A stretch of DNA of 64,000 bases from DASUPK01 sp963736305 (GTDB lineage: Bacteria > Actinomycetota > Thermoleophilia > Solirubrobacterales > 70-9): the NCBI GenBank assembly GCA_963736305.1, contig CAVTOD010000008.1, positions 380,962 through 444,961 on the forward strand. The letters run 5' to 3'. A model generated the notes under the pieces. That model did no database searches. It had not been told where the DNA came from and worked only from the letters and a program-made list of their open reading frames with translations. This document shows, piece after piece, positions 36,232 through 44,330 of the stretch; position 1 is the stretch's first letter, and the number at the start of each line of letters is the position of its first letter. Both the position numbers and the translations under genes were made by a program.

Positions 36232-36531
36232 ATGTTGGAGCTACTCCTCGCAGTCGCCATCGTCGTGCTGGTCGCCTGGTTCGTGACGGAGCCGCTGCGG
36301 CGCGCCCCGTCCAAAGAGGCCGAGGACCCGGCCGTCGCCGAGCTCGCGGATCTCGAGGCCCGCAAGGAGGCGAAGTACCGCCAGATCCGCGATGCGGAGG
36401 CGGATCACGCGTCGGGCAAGCTCTCCGATCAGGACTACAGGCGCCTCGACCGCGAGCTGCGCGGCGAGGCGGTCGACATCCTGAAGCGGATCGATCGACT
36501 GAGGCCGCCGAAGCCGCCGAAGCACGGCTGA
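36232..36531 (+). CDS. CcmI-like small membrane protein
   Basis: 99 aa. One N-terminal transmembrane helix (2-20), then a charged helical hairpin (ARKEAKYRQIRDAEADHASG, KLSDQDYRRLDRELRGEA) matching the first cytosolic segment of CcmI (the GKLS-x-Y pattern), without the TPR domain. Position right after ccmF supports a role in cytochrome c assembly. Assignment by motif and context, moderately sure. Confidence 0.72.
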   Translation: MLELLLAVAIVVLVAWFVTEPLRRAPSKEAEDPAVAELADLEARKEAKYRQIRDAEADHASGKLSDQDYRRLDRELRGEAVDILKRIDRLRPPKPPKHG

Positions 36532-36535
36532 TCTC

Positions 36536-36541
36536 TACACT
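36536..36541 (+). promoter_or_regulatory. Probable -10 element (TACACT), leaderless
   Basis: TACACT ends 8 bases before the secG ATG at 36550 and no ribosome binding site follows. Confidence 0.4.
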
Positions 36542-36549
36542 TCCGCGCC

Positions 36550-36774
36550 ATGGCAACCGTGCTCAGCGTGGTCGAGGTCATCATCTCGGTGGTCCTGATC
36601 TTCCTGGTGCTCCTGCACTCCGGCAAGGACGCCGGCCTCTCCGGTGCGTTCGGCATCGGCGGAGGCGGCAGCGCCTTCGGAGGCGGCTCGCTGGTCGAGC
36701 GGAACCTGACCCGGTGGACCATCTTCTTCGGGATCCTCTGGGCGCTGAACGCGATCGTCATCCTGAAGTTGTAG
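36550..36774 (+). CDS. secG: Preprotein translocase subunit SecG
   Basis: 74 aa, two transmembrane helices (about 3-23 and 53-72) linked by a Gly-rich loop (GAFGIGGGGSAFGGG), with HSGKDAGLSGAFG, the family hallmark. Accessory subunit of the SecYEG channel. In many actinobacteria secG follows tpiA; here it is separated from the glycolytic genes by about 18 kb and has its own promoter-like element. Confidence 0.92.
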   Translation: MATVLSVVEVIISVVLIFLVLLHSGKDAGLSGAFGIGGGGSAFGGGSLVERNLTRWTIFFGILWALNAIVILKL

Positions 36775-36781
36775 GCGGCTG

Positions 36782-37721
36782 ATGCGGCTGCGTGCCGCCA
36801 TGCTGGTCGCCCTCCTGGCAGTCGCCGGGTGCGGTGGATCGAGCAGTGGAGCGCGCGTCAGCACGGGGCTGCCGCCGGCGGGCGGGGGAGGCACCCTCGC
36901 GTACGCGCTTCCCGCCCTGCCCTCGACGCTCGATCCGCTCGCGGCCCAGACCCGTGCGCAGCAGACCGTCACGCGACAGGTCTACGAGCCCCTGATCGAG
37001 CGCCTCTCGGGCCCGTACGTGCAGGCCGCGCCACAGGCCGGCCTGGCCCTGGCGGCCCGGCCCTCGCGCGACCGGACCACCTGGACCGTCACGCTGCGCC
37101 CGAACGTCCGCTTCCAGGACGGCACTCCCTTCAACTCCGCAGCCGTCCTCGCCAACTCCCGGCGCTGGCAGACCGACCCCGCCGGCCAGCTGCTCCTGCC
37201 GCACCTCTTCGCGGTCGACGCGCCTCGGCCGGACGAGGTCAGGTTCCTGCTCGACGAGCCGGTGCCCGACATGGTGCGCCGCCTGAGCTCCCCGCGGCTC
37301 GCGATCGTCTCGCCCAGCGGCGCTGGATCCGCAGAGCGGCCAGAACGCGCGCTTCTCCGACGGGGCCGGTTCGGGCACGGGAGCATTCCAGGCAGGCCCG
37401 AGCGGCCCCGGGCGGCGGATGCTCTCCCGCTTCGCCGGCTGGTGGGGAAGCTCCATGGGCCTCGGGCCTTCGCTGGACGGCGTGACCTTCGTCCTCGCGC
37501 CCCAGCCGAGCCAGCGGCTTCGGATGCTCGAGGACGGGCTGGTTCAGGTCGCCGATCCGCTCGGGCCCTCGGGCCTCCGCACCGCGGCATCCGATCCTCT
37601 GCTCGACACCGTGGGCGGGCCGCTCAGCGGAATCGGCGTGGAGGGGTCAGTCCGGGGTATCGACTCCGCTCGCGCGATCCCCGCCCTCTCCTCCGTCTGG
37701 CTGACGCGCCTCACGGGGTAG
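36782..37721 (+). pseudogene. Family 5 (peptide-type) substrate-binding lipoprotein gene with a frameshift
   Basis: Lipoprotein signal with lipobox VAGC (Cys17), then STLDPLAAQTRAQQTVTRQV, YEPLIERL and TWTVTLRPNVRFQDGTPF, typical of SBP family 5 (oligopeptide or nickel binding). The frame is lost after LAIVSPS at 37319-37320, where deleting one G restores ALDPQSGQN and reads through FAGWWGSSMGLGPSLDGV to a stop at 37721. The repaired product would be about 313 aa, shorter than usual SBP5 proteins (~500 aa). Real pseudogene or single-base assembly error. Its 3' end overlaps the convergent DUF4393 gene by 75 bases. Confidence 0.75.
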
Positions 37722-38474
37722 GCAGAGCTCGCAGAAGTCGGCGCCGAAGGGGGTGAGGTGGATGCTGCGCCGGACGGTCCGGGTGTGGCCTGCGGCGTCC
37801 TTTGCGTCGGCGACCTCGGGCTGGGCCTCCAGCACCTGGTAGCGGAGGGGGTCGTGCAGCGGCTCGCTGGAGAACCAGATCAGGCCGAGGCGGAACAGGT
37901 TGTTGAGATAGGCGGGGACGTCGTCCAGGTGCCGGCACCCGGCCTCGGGTCCGATCATGTTGAGCCCGGCGGCGACGAGCTCCGATGTCGACTTCAGGGG
38001 GAGCACGCCGGACCTGACGTCGACGGACGGCTGGGGGCCCTGATCCATCAGCAGGCGCAGGATCCGCGCCTCGTCTGGCGCGAGGTCCTCCAGGATCCGG
38101 GCATAGGCGGGATGGGAGTCCTCGTCGAAGTTGACGTCCGCGGAGCGGCGGAGGAGCTCCTCGCCGCGATCGCGCAGGGACCTGCGCGCCTTCTCGCGTT
38201 CCTCCTCGGCGGCCTCGGGCGTCATCGCCGCACGCTCCTCGGGCCGGTCATCGGGAATGCCGAGTACGCGGCGGGTCCGCTCGCGGAGCTCGGCGCCGCC
38301 GGAGCGGAAGAGCTCGCCGGGCTCCTGTCCAGACATCGCAGCCTTGATCACGCGCTGTCCGGCCTGGGCCGATGCGCGCGCGGTCCAGCGGGCGCTGCGT
38401 ACATACGCAGTTGCGGCGATCCGGGCCAGGCCGGGGACTGTGCGAAGCAGGTTGGGGTCGCGCTCGTCTGCCAT
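37647..38474 (-). CDS. DUF4393/Abi-alpha-like protein
   Basis: 275 aa. The central segment HPAYARILEDLAPDEARILRLL is the pattern of DUF4393 (Abi-alpha) proteins; it is followed by an alpha/beta part with LNNLFRLGLIWF and an end motif LTPFGADFCELCLP. The N-terminal ~100 residues are charged and helical. DUF4393 members have been linked to abortive infection in some bacteria, but the family is broad. ATG 38474 shares one base with the stop of the DUF445 gene (TGATG), so the two are co-translated. Confidence 0.72.
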   Translation of the reverse strand: MADERDPNLLRTVPGLARIAATAYVRSARWTARASAQAGQRVIKAAMSGQEPGELFRSGGAELRERTRRVLGIPDDRPEERAAMTPEAAEEEREKARRSLRDRGEELLRRSADVNFDEDSHPAYARILEDLAPDEARILRLLMDQGPQPSVDVRSGVLPLKSTSELVAAGLNMIGPEAGCRHLDDVPAYLNNLFRLGLIWFSSEPLHDPLRYQVLEAQPEVADAKDAAGHTRTVRRSIHLTPFGADFCELCLPREARQPDGGEGGDRASGVDTPD

Positions 38475-39745
38475 CAGACCCCGAAGATCAGCAGATGGAT
38501 GCAACCGGCGACGAACCCGAGCACGGCGCCGTGCAGGAGGAGCAGCCATTCGTCCTCGCGCATCGCCGAGCGGAGCAGCTCGGAGAAGTCTCCGTGCGGA
38601 AGCTCGCGCATGCGGTCGGTGATCAGGTCGCGCATCGCCGCGCTCTGGCGCCGGTTGAACTCGGGATCGGTGAGCGGCGTCATCGTGTAGTCGACGGCCT
38701 CGGTCGCGACCGACTCCCGAATGGTCTCGTACTCGCTGCTGCCGAGGGCCACCTTGACCGCGAGCTTGGCCGGCCCGGCTGCCCGATCGACGGCCGGCCG
38801 CATCGAGTCCTCGATCATCTGGCGCGTCCTGTCCGCCCGCGGGCCGTGCAGGAGCTCCTCGCCGATGTTCCTGAGCGTGACGATGTCCTCCGCGATGATC
38901 TCGCCATAGACCTCGGCTACCTCGGGTTGGCGTCTGATGAACAATCCGTGCACATTGAAGGGCCCGATTCGGTGAGGCTCGACGGGCTCGAAGATCATCC
39001 AGAGCGCGACCCAGTTGGTCACGTAGCCGATGATCACGCCGCCGATCGGCAACACCCACCAGTGGGGATATGCCTGCGTGATGAAGACCAGCGGGATTCC
39101 CTGGATGGCTCCGAAAAGGAAGCCGAAGTTGATGATCAGGCGGAGCTCGCGGCGGCCGACCTCGAGGTAGATCCGGTTCGCCATCTCGGGGTTCTCCTCG
39201 ATCCGCCGGATCACCATCAGCTTGATGTCGAGCAGCTGATCGATGTGGGCACCGATCTCGTCGGTGACCGTGCGGACGATCTCGGGTAGCTGCTGCTGCA
39301 CCCGGAGGTGGACGGCCTCGCGGACCCGGCGCGGCAACCCCCGCCAGGTGTCCGGGTACTCACGCTCCATCGTCCGGTCCACGACCTCGCGGATGTCCTG
39401 GCGCGCGGTGGCGAGGATGTGCTCCGCGATCGTCTCGGGCTCGAGCTGGCGGTAGAAGTCGGCCGGGCTGCCGAGCTTTGCGATTCCCTTGTCGACCGCG
39501 ATCGAGCCCATCTTGGCGGCCCGCGACGGGATGATTCCCTGCCAGCCGATTCCACCCTGCATCACGCCGGGGATCTGCTGAATCCGGCGGGGGAGGAGGG
39601 GAGCGAGCCGCTTCAGCCCCGGCAGCCGCCAGCCTGCGAAGCTGACCGGGTAGAAGAGCATCCAGACTCCGCTCCAATTGGTCAGGTAGCCGATTGCCCC
39701 GGTGAACAGGGGAATCGTCAGCTCCTTGAGCAGCTCTCCGTCCAT
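38474..39745 (-). CDS. DUF445 membrane protein (YheB-like)
   Basis: 423 aa. TM helices at both ends and the middle: the repeated pattern GAIGYLTNWSGVWMLFYP (N-terminal) and GGVIIGYVTNWVALWMIFEP (about 235-255) is the DUF445 hallmark. Long helical segments between them contain many acidic and basic residues. A membrane-tethered coiled-coil role is known for relatives, function unclear. ATG 39745. It is coupled to the DUF4393 gene downstream. Confidence 0.83.
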   Translation of the reverse strand: MDGELLKELTIPLFTGAIGYLTNWSGVWMLFYPVSFAGWRLPGLKRLAPLLPRRIQQIPGVMQGGIGWQGIIPSRAAKMGSIAVDKGIAKLGSPADFYRQLEPETIAEHILATARQDIREVVDRTMEREYPDTWRGLPRRVREAVHLRVQQQLPEIVRTVTDEIGAHIDQLLDIKLMVIRRIEENPEMANRIYLEVGRRELRLIINFGFLFGAIQGIPLVFITQAYPHWWVLPIGGVIIGYVTNWVALWMIFEPVEPHRIGPFNVHGLFIRRQPEVAEVYGEIIAEDIVTLRNIGEELLHGPRADRTRQMIEDSMRPAVDRAAGPAKLAVKVALGSSEYETIRESVATEAVDYTMTPLTDPEFNRRQSAAMRDLITDRMRELPHGDFSELLRSAMREDEWLLLLHGAVLGFVAGCIHLLIFGV

Positions 39746-39944
39746 GCCCCGCCCGGGAAGCTAGCCGAGCCGACCGGGACCGGAGTCAGTCGCCCTCGCC
39801 GATCAGCTGCCGCCGCCGTTCTCGACGCTGTTCGCCTGCCTCACCACCGCGACCACCCAGCAGGAGCTGCAGCAGTGTGGGATCGGGGCCGGCTCGGCTG
39901 CCGGCGCGCTGGGCGCAGGCACCACCGGCTCCACCTGAAATGCA

Positions 39945-39973
39945 AAGAACCCGCTGATCACCAGCGGGTTCTT
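39945..39973 (-). terminator. Perfect 12-bp hairpin behind tRNA-Leu
   Basis: Stem AAGAACCCGCTG (39945-39956) pairs with CAGCGGGTTCTT (39962-39973) around a 5-base loop. On the minus strand it lies directly after tRNA-Leu and is followed by a T-containing stretch (TTTGCATTT), so it probably ends that transcript. The remaining ~200 bases toward the DUF445 start show no gene I can support. Confidence 0.75.
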
Positions 39974-39976
39974 CGA

Positions 39977-40062
<86 letters not shown>

Positions 40063-40143
40063 GAGGGTCGTCGATGATAGTCGCGCGGCAATCGTTCGGT
40101 TCAGAACACTGCTTGCAACCGTCCGAGGGCCGCGCTAGTCTCA

Positions 40144-40157
40144 CGAACATGTGTTCG
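40144..40157. promoter_or_regulatory. LexA (SOS) box
   Basis: CGAACATGTGTTCG fits the Gram-positive/actinobacterial SOS operator CGAAC-N4-GTTCG exactly. It lies 51 bases upstream of the lexA GTG, where autorepression is expected. I saw no second copy in front of uvrC. Confidence 0.85.
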
Positions 40158-40208
40158 CCCACCCCAAGCAGCGCCGCGTATGACGTGCGGCCGATCGAGG
40201 AGGACTAA

Positions 40209-40826
40209 GTGGACCTCGTCAAGGACCTGACGAAGCGCCAGAGGGAGATCTTCGACTTCATCGGCAGCTACCTCGGCCGGCACGGCTACCCGCCCACCGT
40301 GCGGGAGATCGGGAAGGCGGTCGGCCTGCATTCCTCCTCGACCGTGCATGCCCATCTCGCGAAGCTGGAGAGCCTCGGCGTCGTCAAGCGGGATCCGTCC
40401 AAGCCGCGCGCGCTCGAAGTGATGGTGGAGCGGGCCAAGAAGGCCGTCCGTCCCTCCGGTCTGCCCCTCGTCGGGCAGGTCGCGGCCGGTACGCCGATCC
40501 TCGCCGAGGAGAACATCGAGGAGTACCTCGACGTCCCGGACGTCGTCGGCGGCGAGGACGGGGACTACATCCTGCGCGTGCGCGGCGAGAGCATGAAGGA
40601 CGCCGGTATCCTGGATGGGGACTTCGTCGTGGTGCACCCCACGGAACGTGCCCACGACGGCGAGATCGTGGTCGCCCTGCTTGAAGACGAGGCGACCGTC
40701 AAGCGCTTCTTCCGTGAGAAGAATCAGGTCCGGCTCCAGCCGGAGAACAAGAGCATGAAGCCGATTCGCACCCGCGATGTGCGCCTGCTCGGGCGCGTCG
40801 TCGGAGTTTTCAGGAGAGTCTCGTGA
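40209..40826 (+). CDS. lexA: SOS repressor LexA
   Basis: 205 aa. Winged-helix DNA-binding domain (TKRQREIFDFIGSYL, YPPTVREIGKAVGLHSSSTV) and S24 self-cleavage domain: cleavage site AAG in VAAGTPI, nucleophile Ser in RGESMKDAGI, general-base Lys in ATVKRFF. Represses DNA-damage genes and self-cleaves with RecA. AGGAGG (40198-40203) is a strong ribosome binding site 5 bases before GTG 40209. A LexA box upstream implies autoregulation. It is coupled to a small zinc-ribbon gene by a GTGA overlap. Confidence 0.97.
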   Translation: MDLVKDLTKRQREIFDFIGSYLGRHGYPPTVREIGKAVGLHSSSTVHAHLAKLESLGVVKRDPSKPRALEVMVERAKKAVRPSGLPLVGQVAAGTPILAEENIEEYLDVPDVVGGEDGDYILRVRGESMKDAGILDGDFVVVHPTERAHDGEIVVALLEDEATVKRFFREKNQVRLQPENKSMKPIRTRDVRLLGRVVGVFRRVS

Positions 40827-41002
40827 CCGTCCTTGAGGTCGAAGCGGAGACCCACCTGTTCGAGCCGTCCGAGGTGACGCTTGAAGAAACGATCCTCGGC
40901 GCCTGGGAGGCCCTGACGGCTCAGAGCCGGGCGGAGTGCCCGGTGTGTCACGGAGAGCTGGCGACCTCAGGTTGCAAGACCTGCGGGTCCCAGCTCGCCT
41001 GA
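40823..41002 (+). CDS. Small zinc-ribbon protein coupled to lexA, 59 aa
   Basis: GTG 40823 overlaps the lexA stop (GTGA). The protein has an acidic N-terminal half (LEVEAETHLFEPSEVTLEET) and a C-terminal zinc ribbon with CPVC and CKTC knuckles. Because it would be transcribed with lexA it should respond to DNA damage. Function unknown; similar small ribbons occur next to lexA in relatives as far as I recall, which needs a search to confirm. Confidence 0.7.
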   Translation: MTVLEVEAETHLFEPSEVTLEETILGAWEALTAQSRAECPVCHGELATSGCKTCGSQLA

Positions 41003-41045
41003 CGCCTTCTTGCAGCGGCCGCGCCAATCGGAGGTACCCTGCTCA

Positions 41046-41373
<328 letters not shown>

Positions 41374-41375
41374 AG

Positions 41376-41401
41376 GAAGGGCCCCCGCAAGGGGGCCCTT
41401 C
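41376..41401. terminator. Intrinsic terminator of rnpB, probably bidirectional
   Basis: An 11-bp stem (41376-41386 with 41391-41401) closed by a GCAA tetraloop and flanked by TT and AA on the proper sides. It ends rnpB and directly abuts the stop codon of the convergent methyltransferase gene. Confidence 0.88.
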
Positions 41402-41970
41402 TATCTGCCCGGGCGGCGAAAGACAGCGGTCTCGCAGGCCTCCGGCCACTCGTCCTTGACGCCCGTGAACCGCCACTCCCGCCAGCCGGCCAGCAGCTCG
41501 TAGGCCTCGGCGTAGCCCGGCCGGTCGGAGTCATCGAGGAGCAGGTACCCGCCGGCCCGCACCTTCTTCATTGCCGGTTCTATGCAGTCAACCCGGCTCA
41601 CCGCCGGCGCCTCCAGGAAGTCGATCACGACGAGATCGAACGCCTCGTCCGGGAGCGAGGAGACCTCGCCCGGGAAATCCTCGACGGCCCGCAGCCTGAG
41701 ATCGACGTTCCGAAGCCCCGCCTCCTCCAGCCGCTCCTTGGTCCGCGGGTACCAGTACTCGTTGTCCTCGAAGCTGACGACCCGCCGGGCCCGTCGCGCG
41801 AACCAGACGGTCGAGCGCCCGGACCCCAGCTCGAGCACTGACCAGTCCGGTCGGATCCGCCGGCGAAGCCAGCCGATCGATGCCGGCACGATCCAGGGCC
41901 GCTTTGGCGTCCTGCCGGTCCGGGCCCGCCACCACGCGGCCGGATAGCGAAGCCACCCCGAGAGGCCCAT
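41401..41970 (-). CDS. Class I SAM-dependent methyltransferase
   Basis: 189 aa Rossmann-fold methyltransferase. VLELGSGRSTVWFARRARRV is motif I, VVSFEDNEYWY the motif II acidic residue, FDLVVIDFLEAP motif IV, and GGYLLLDDSDRPGY a late strand. The acceptor is unknown. ATG 41970 was chosen from the family length and because earlier codons approach the upstream SDR gene; an ATG at 42048 is an alternative but would overlap it. Confidence 0.82.
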   Translation of the reverse strand: MGLSGWLRYPAAWWRARTGRTPKRPWIVPASIGWLRRRIRPDWSVLELGSGRSTVWFARRARRVVSFEDNEYWYPRTKERLEEAGLRNVDLRLRAVEDFPGEVSSLPDEAFDLVVIDFLEAPAVSRVDCIEPAMKKVRAGGYLLLDDSDRPGYAEAYELLAGWREWRFTGVKDEWPEACETAVFRRPGR

Positions 41971-42026
41971 CGGCCCCCGAACGGTGTGGAAGCGGCCCGC
42001 CCTCCTCCCGGGCTCGTGCGGTCCCC

Positions 42027-42863
42027 TCAGTGGGACTTCGGAGGCCACTTGCCCGACTCGACCTTCTTCTTGAAGGCCCGCTGGCGGCGGAGCGCGTCGC
42101 GCATGAGGAGCGGGGTGAGGCGCAGCGACAGCTTCGGGTGCCGGTCGAAGAACCGCGCGAACTGGCCACGCCAGCCGGGGATGGTGAGGACCGGCTTGGG
42201 CTTGTCGAGGAGGCCCTCGACGCGCTCGGCGACCTGCTCGGGCATCAGCATCACCCCGGAGAAGGAGAGCGCGTCGTTGGGGTCATCGAGCTTGTCGTTG
42301 ATCATCGGCGTCCAGACCCCGTCGGGGCAGACGCAGGAGATGTGGATTCCTTCCAGGCCGCCGCGGCGGAGGTCGGCGGCGGTGCCGAGGCTGAAGGCGA
42401 TCGCCGCGTGCTTGCTGGCCGAGTAGCCGACGATCCCGGTGGCGGCCGCCAGGCCGGCCAGGGAGATCAGGTTGATGATGTGGCCGTGGCCGCTGGGCCG
42501 CATCTGCTCGATTGCGGCGAGGGTCCCGTTCATCGTCCCGACGAAGTTCACCTCGAGCATCCGCCGGTGGGCGTCGATTGGCTGCTCGTAGGACAGGCCG
42601 GTCAGCAGGATGCCGGCGTTGTTGACCCAGACGTCGAGGGAGCCGCTCCGCTCGACCACCTGGTTCGCCGCGGCCTCGACCGCCTCCGCGTCGGTGACGT
42701 CCAGCGTCAGGGGCCAGGCCCGCTCGCCGAGCTGCTCGGCGGCGGCGGAGACGGCGGCCTCGTCCACGTCGGTGACGGCAACCTCGTAGCCGCGGCCCGC
42801 GAGGCGCCTGGCGATCTCCAGGCCCATCCCTCGTCCCGCTCCGGTGACCAACGCCCCAGGCAT
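42027..42863 (-). CDS. Short-chain dehydrogenase/reductase
   Basis: 278 aa classical SDR. VTGAGRGMGLEIARRL, VNNAGIL, Ser in INLISLAG and YSASKHA (Tyr/Lys). It ends with a basic tail (RRQRAFKKKVESGKWPPK). DVD after the second strand suggests NAD(H). Substrate unknown. ATG 42863 begins the Rossmann strand; ATG 42875 is possible. The upstream intergenic region holds the c-di-AMP riboswitch of the divergent gene. Confidence 0.87.
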   Translation of the reverse strand: MPGALVTGAGRGMGLEIARRLAGRGYEVAVTDVDEAAVSAAAEQLGERAWPLTLDVTDAEAVEAAANQVVERSGSLDVWVNNAGILLTGLSYEQPIDAHRRMLEVNFVGTMNGTLAAIEQMRPSGHGHIINLISLAGLAAATGIVGYSASKHAAIAFSLGTAADLRRGGLEGIHISCVCPDGVWTPMINDKLDDPNDALSFSGVMLMPEQVAERVEGLLDKPKPVLTIPGWRGQFARFFDRHPKLSLRLTPLLMRDALRRQRAFKKKVESGKWPPKSH

Positions 42864-42983
42864 CGGGTGGAGCATATGGAGTGCATGGGAGATCCCGTTC
42901 GCGGCAAAGGTTCGTACCTGAACGACCGAATCGACGGTAGTGGGTACTCGTGGGAATTCCTTTGCTAGGCTGCGCCACGCACT

Positions 42984-43110
42984 TCCGCTGAGTCTCCGAC
43001 CACCCAAAAAGGCCGGAGAGCGGGGGACCCATCAGTTGGGGCGAATCGCGGACACCGAGCCGCGTAGCGCGAACTTTCAGCGCGAGCCCGTCAGCTAACC
43101 CCGTAAGCAA
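42984..43110 (+). promoter_or_regulatory. Cyclic di-AMP riboswitch (ydaO/yuaA class)
   Basis: The leader carries the conserved blocks of this class in order: TTCCGCTGAGTCTCC, GCCGGAGAGCGGGGGACCCA, TTGGGGCGAAT, CGCGAGCCCGTCAGCTAACC and CCGTAAGC just before the ribosome binding site. This class is an OFF switch for cell-wall hydrolase and ion transport genes in actinobacteria and firmicutes. It ends about 15 bases before the TTG of the RlpA-like gene, so translation or termination control there is likely. Confidence 0.9.
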
Positions 43111-43124
43111 CGAAAGAGGAAGGT

Positions 43125-43583
43125 TTGACGAGCAAGCGAACAATTCGTGTGATTGCGGGGCTCGCGTGCACCGCCGCGCTTCTGATTGCGGCACCGGTGG
43201 CGAGCGCGCAGACGGGCGGGGTACCGGGAGGCACCGAGCCCACACCCACGCAGCCGACCGCGCAGCCCAGTTCGGCACCGGGCAGCTGGACCGTCGTCAA
43301 GGCGGCCACCTGGTACGGCCCCGGCTTCTGGGGCCGCTCCACGGCCTGCGGGACGGTCCTGACGCCATCCACCCTTGGGGTGGCCCACAGAAAACTTCCC
43401 TGTGGCACGCAGGTGACCTTCACGTACAACGGCGCCAGCGTCACCGCGACTGTGATCGACCGGGGACCCTTCCACAAGGGCTACGCCTGGGATCTCACCA
43501 AGAAGGTCGCGAAGCGCCTGGGCTTCCTCGAGATCGGCGCCGGTCCCATTCAGGCGACGGTCTCACCACCGCCTGCTGCCTGA
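43125..43583 (+). CDS. RlpA-like secreted double-psi beta-barrel protein
   Basis: 152 aa. Signal peptide to about residue 29 (APVASA|Q), a Thr/Pro-rich linker, then a DPBB domain (ATWYGPGFWGRSTACG, LGVAHRKLPCGTQV, VIDRGPF, WDLT). RlpA-type proteins bind or cleave peptidoglycan glycan strands. TTG 43125 with GAGGAAGG ribosome binding site. The c-di-AMP riboswitch immediately upstream ties its expression to wall and osmotic state. Confidence 0.87.
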   Translation: MTSKRTIRVIAGLACTAALLIAAPVASAQTGGVPGGTEPTPTQPTAQPSSAPGSWTVVKAATWYGPGFWGRSTACGTVLTPSTLGVAHRKLPCGTQVTFTYNGASVTATVIDRGPFHKGYAWDLTKKVAKRLGFLEIGAGPIQATVSPPPAA

Positions 43584-43600
43584 TCCCAGCCGGTCGCTGA

Positions 43601-44167
43601 CTAAGCCGCAGCTTCCCGGAGAACCGCCGGGTCGCCCTCCTGCGGCAGCGCCGCGACGGAGGCAAGCAGGCTCTCGAACTCGGCGAGAGCGGTCTCGGCG
43701 ACCGCTTCGAGGATCTCCTCGTCGCTCCAGCCGGCCTCACGCGCCTCCTCCACCAGGTGGTGAGGGGGGCGCTCGGCGGGATCGAGCGTCTCGCGCAGGA
43801 GGGCGAGCAGCGCCGCCTCCTTCTCATCGGAGGAGGTGAAGTTGCGGGCCCTGGCGACCTCGTCGAGGCCGAGTCCGGCGACGCGGGCGGTGCGGGCGTA
43901 CTGGGTCAGGGTGTAGGGGTCGTTGCGCCACTCAGCCACGGCCAGGCCGATCCGCTCACGGGTCGCCCTCGGCAGCTTGCTCGACCGAAGCTCGGTCCGC
44001 AGGCGGGTGTACCCGCGCAGCGCGGCCGGCGACTCGGCGAGCACGCCGAGGAACTTGGAGACGGTGCCACCGGCGGTCTGGACGGCCTTGATGAGGGGAG
44101 CGCTGGCGTCCGGGGCGGTGAGCTCGTCGTGGATGTGGAAGCGACTGACGTCTGTCTTGACTGTCAT
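43601..44167 (-). CDS. Carboxymuconolactone decarboxylase/AhpD-like protein lacking the CxxC pair
   Basis: 188 aa all-helical protein. The order RTELRSSKLPRATRERIGLA, AVAEWRNDPYTLTQYARTAR, DEVARARNFTSSDEKEAALL matches the AhpD/CMD fold, but where peroxidases have Cys-x2-Cys this protein has NDPYTLTQ. It is therefore unlikely to be a thiol peroxidase. ATG 44167. It converges with the RlpA-like gene 17 bases away. Function unknown. Confidence 0.75.
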   Translation of the reverse strand: MTVKTDVSRFHIHDELTAPDASAPLIKAVQTAGGTVSKFLGVLAESPAALRGYTRLRTELRSSKLPRATRERIGLAVAEWRNDPYTLTQYARTARVAGLGLDEVARARNFTSSDEKEAALLALLRETLDPAERPPHHLVEEAREAGWSDEEILEAVAETALAEFESLLASVAALPQEGDPAVLREAAA

Positions 44168-44218
44168 CTCTCTCGTTTCCGCCGTTTCACAAGGGCTTTA
44201 CTTTACTTTTAGCCGGTT

Positions 44219-44235
44219 ACTTACGCCTCGTAAGT
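44219..44235. promoter_or_regulatory. Inverted repeat in the glnA upstream region
   Basis: ACTTAC-GCCTC-GTAAGT forms a perfect 6-bp inverted repeat in an unusually A/T-rich intergenic stretch (44168-44330) about 95 bases before glnA. It could be an operator for glnA or for the divergent CMD gene. No GlnR consensus is evident. Confidence 0.35.
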
Positions 44236-44330
44236 GTACAGGCATTTTTCCGATTCTGTCTTCTCATACGACGATAGGCCGGCCTCGGATGTGATGTCCA
44301 ATCTGGTTCGCCGGTAACTTTCCGCGTCCA

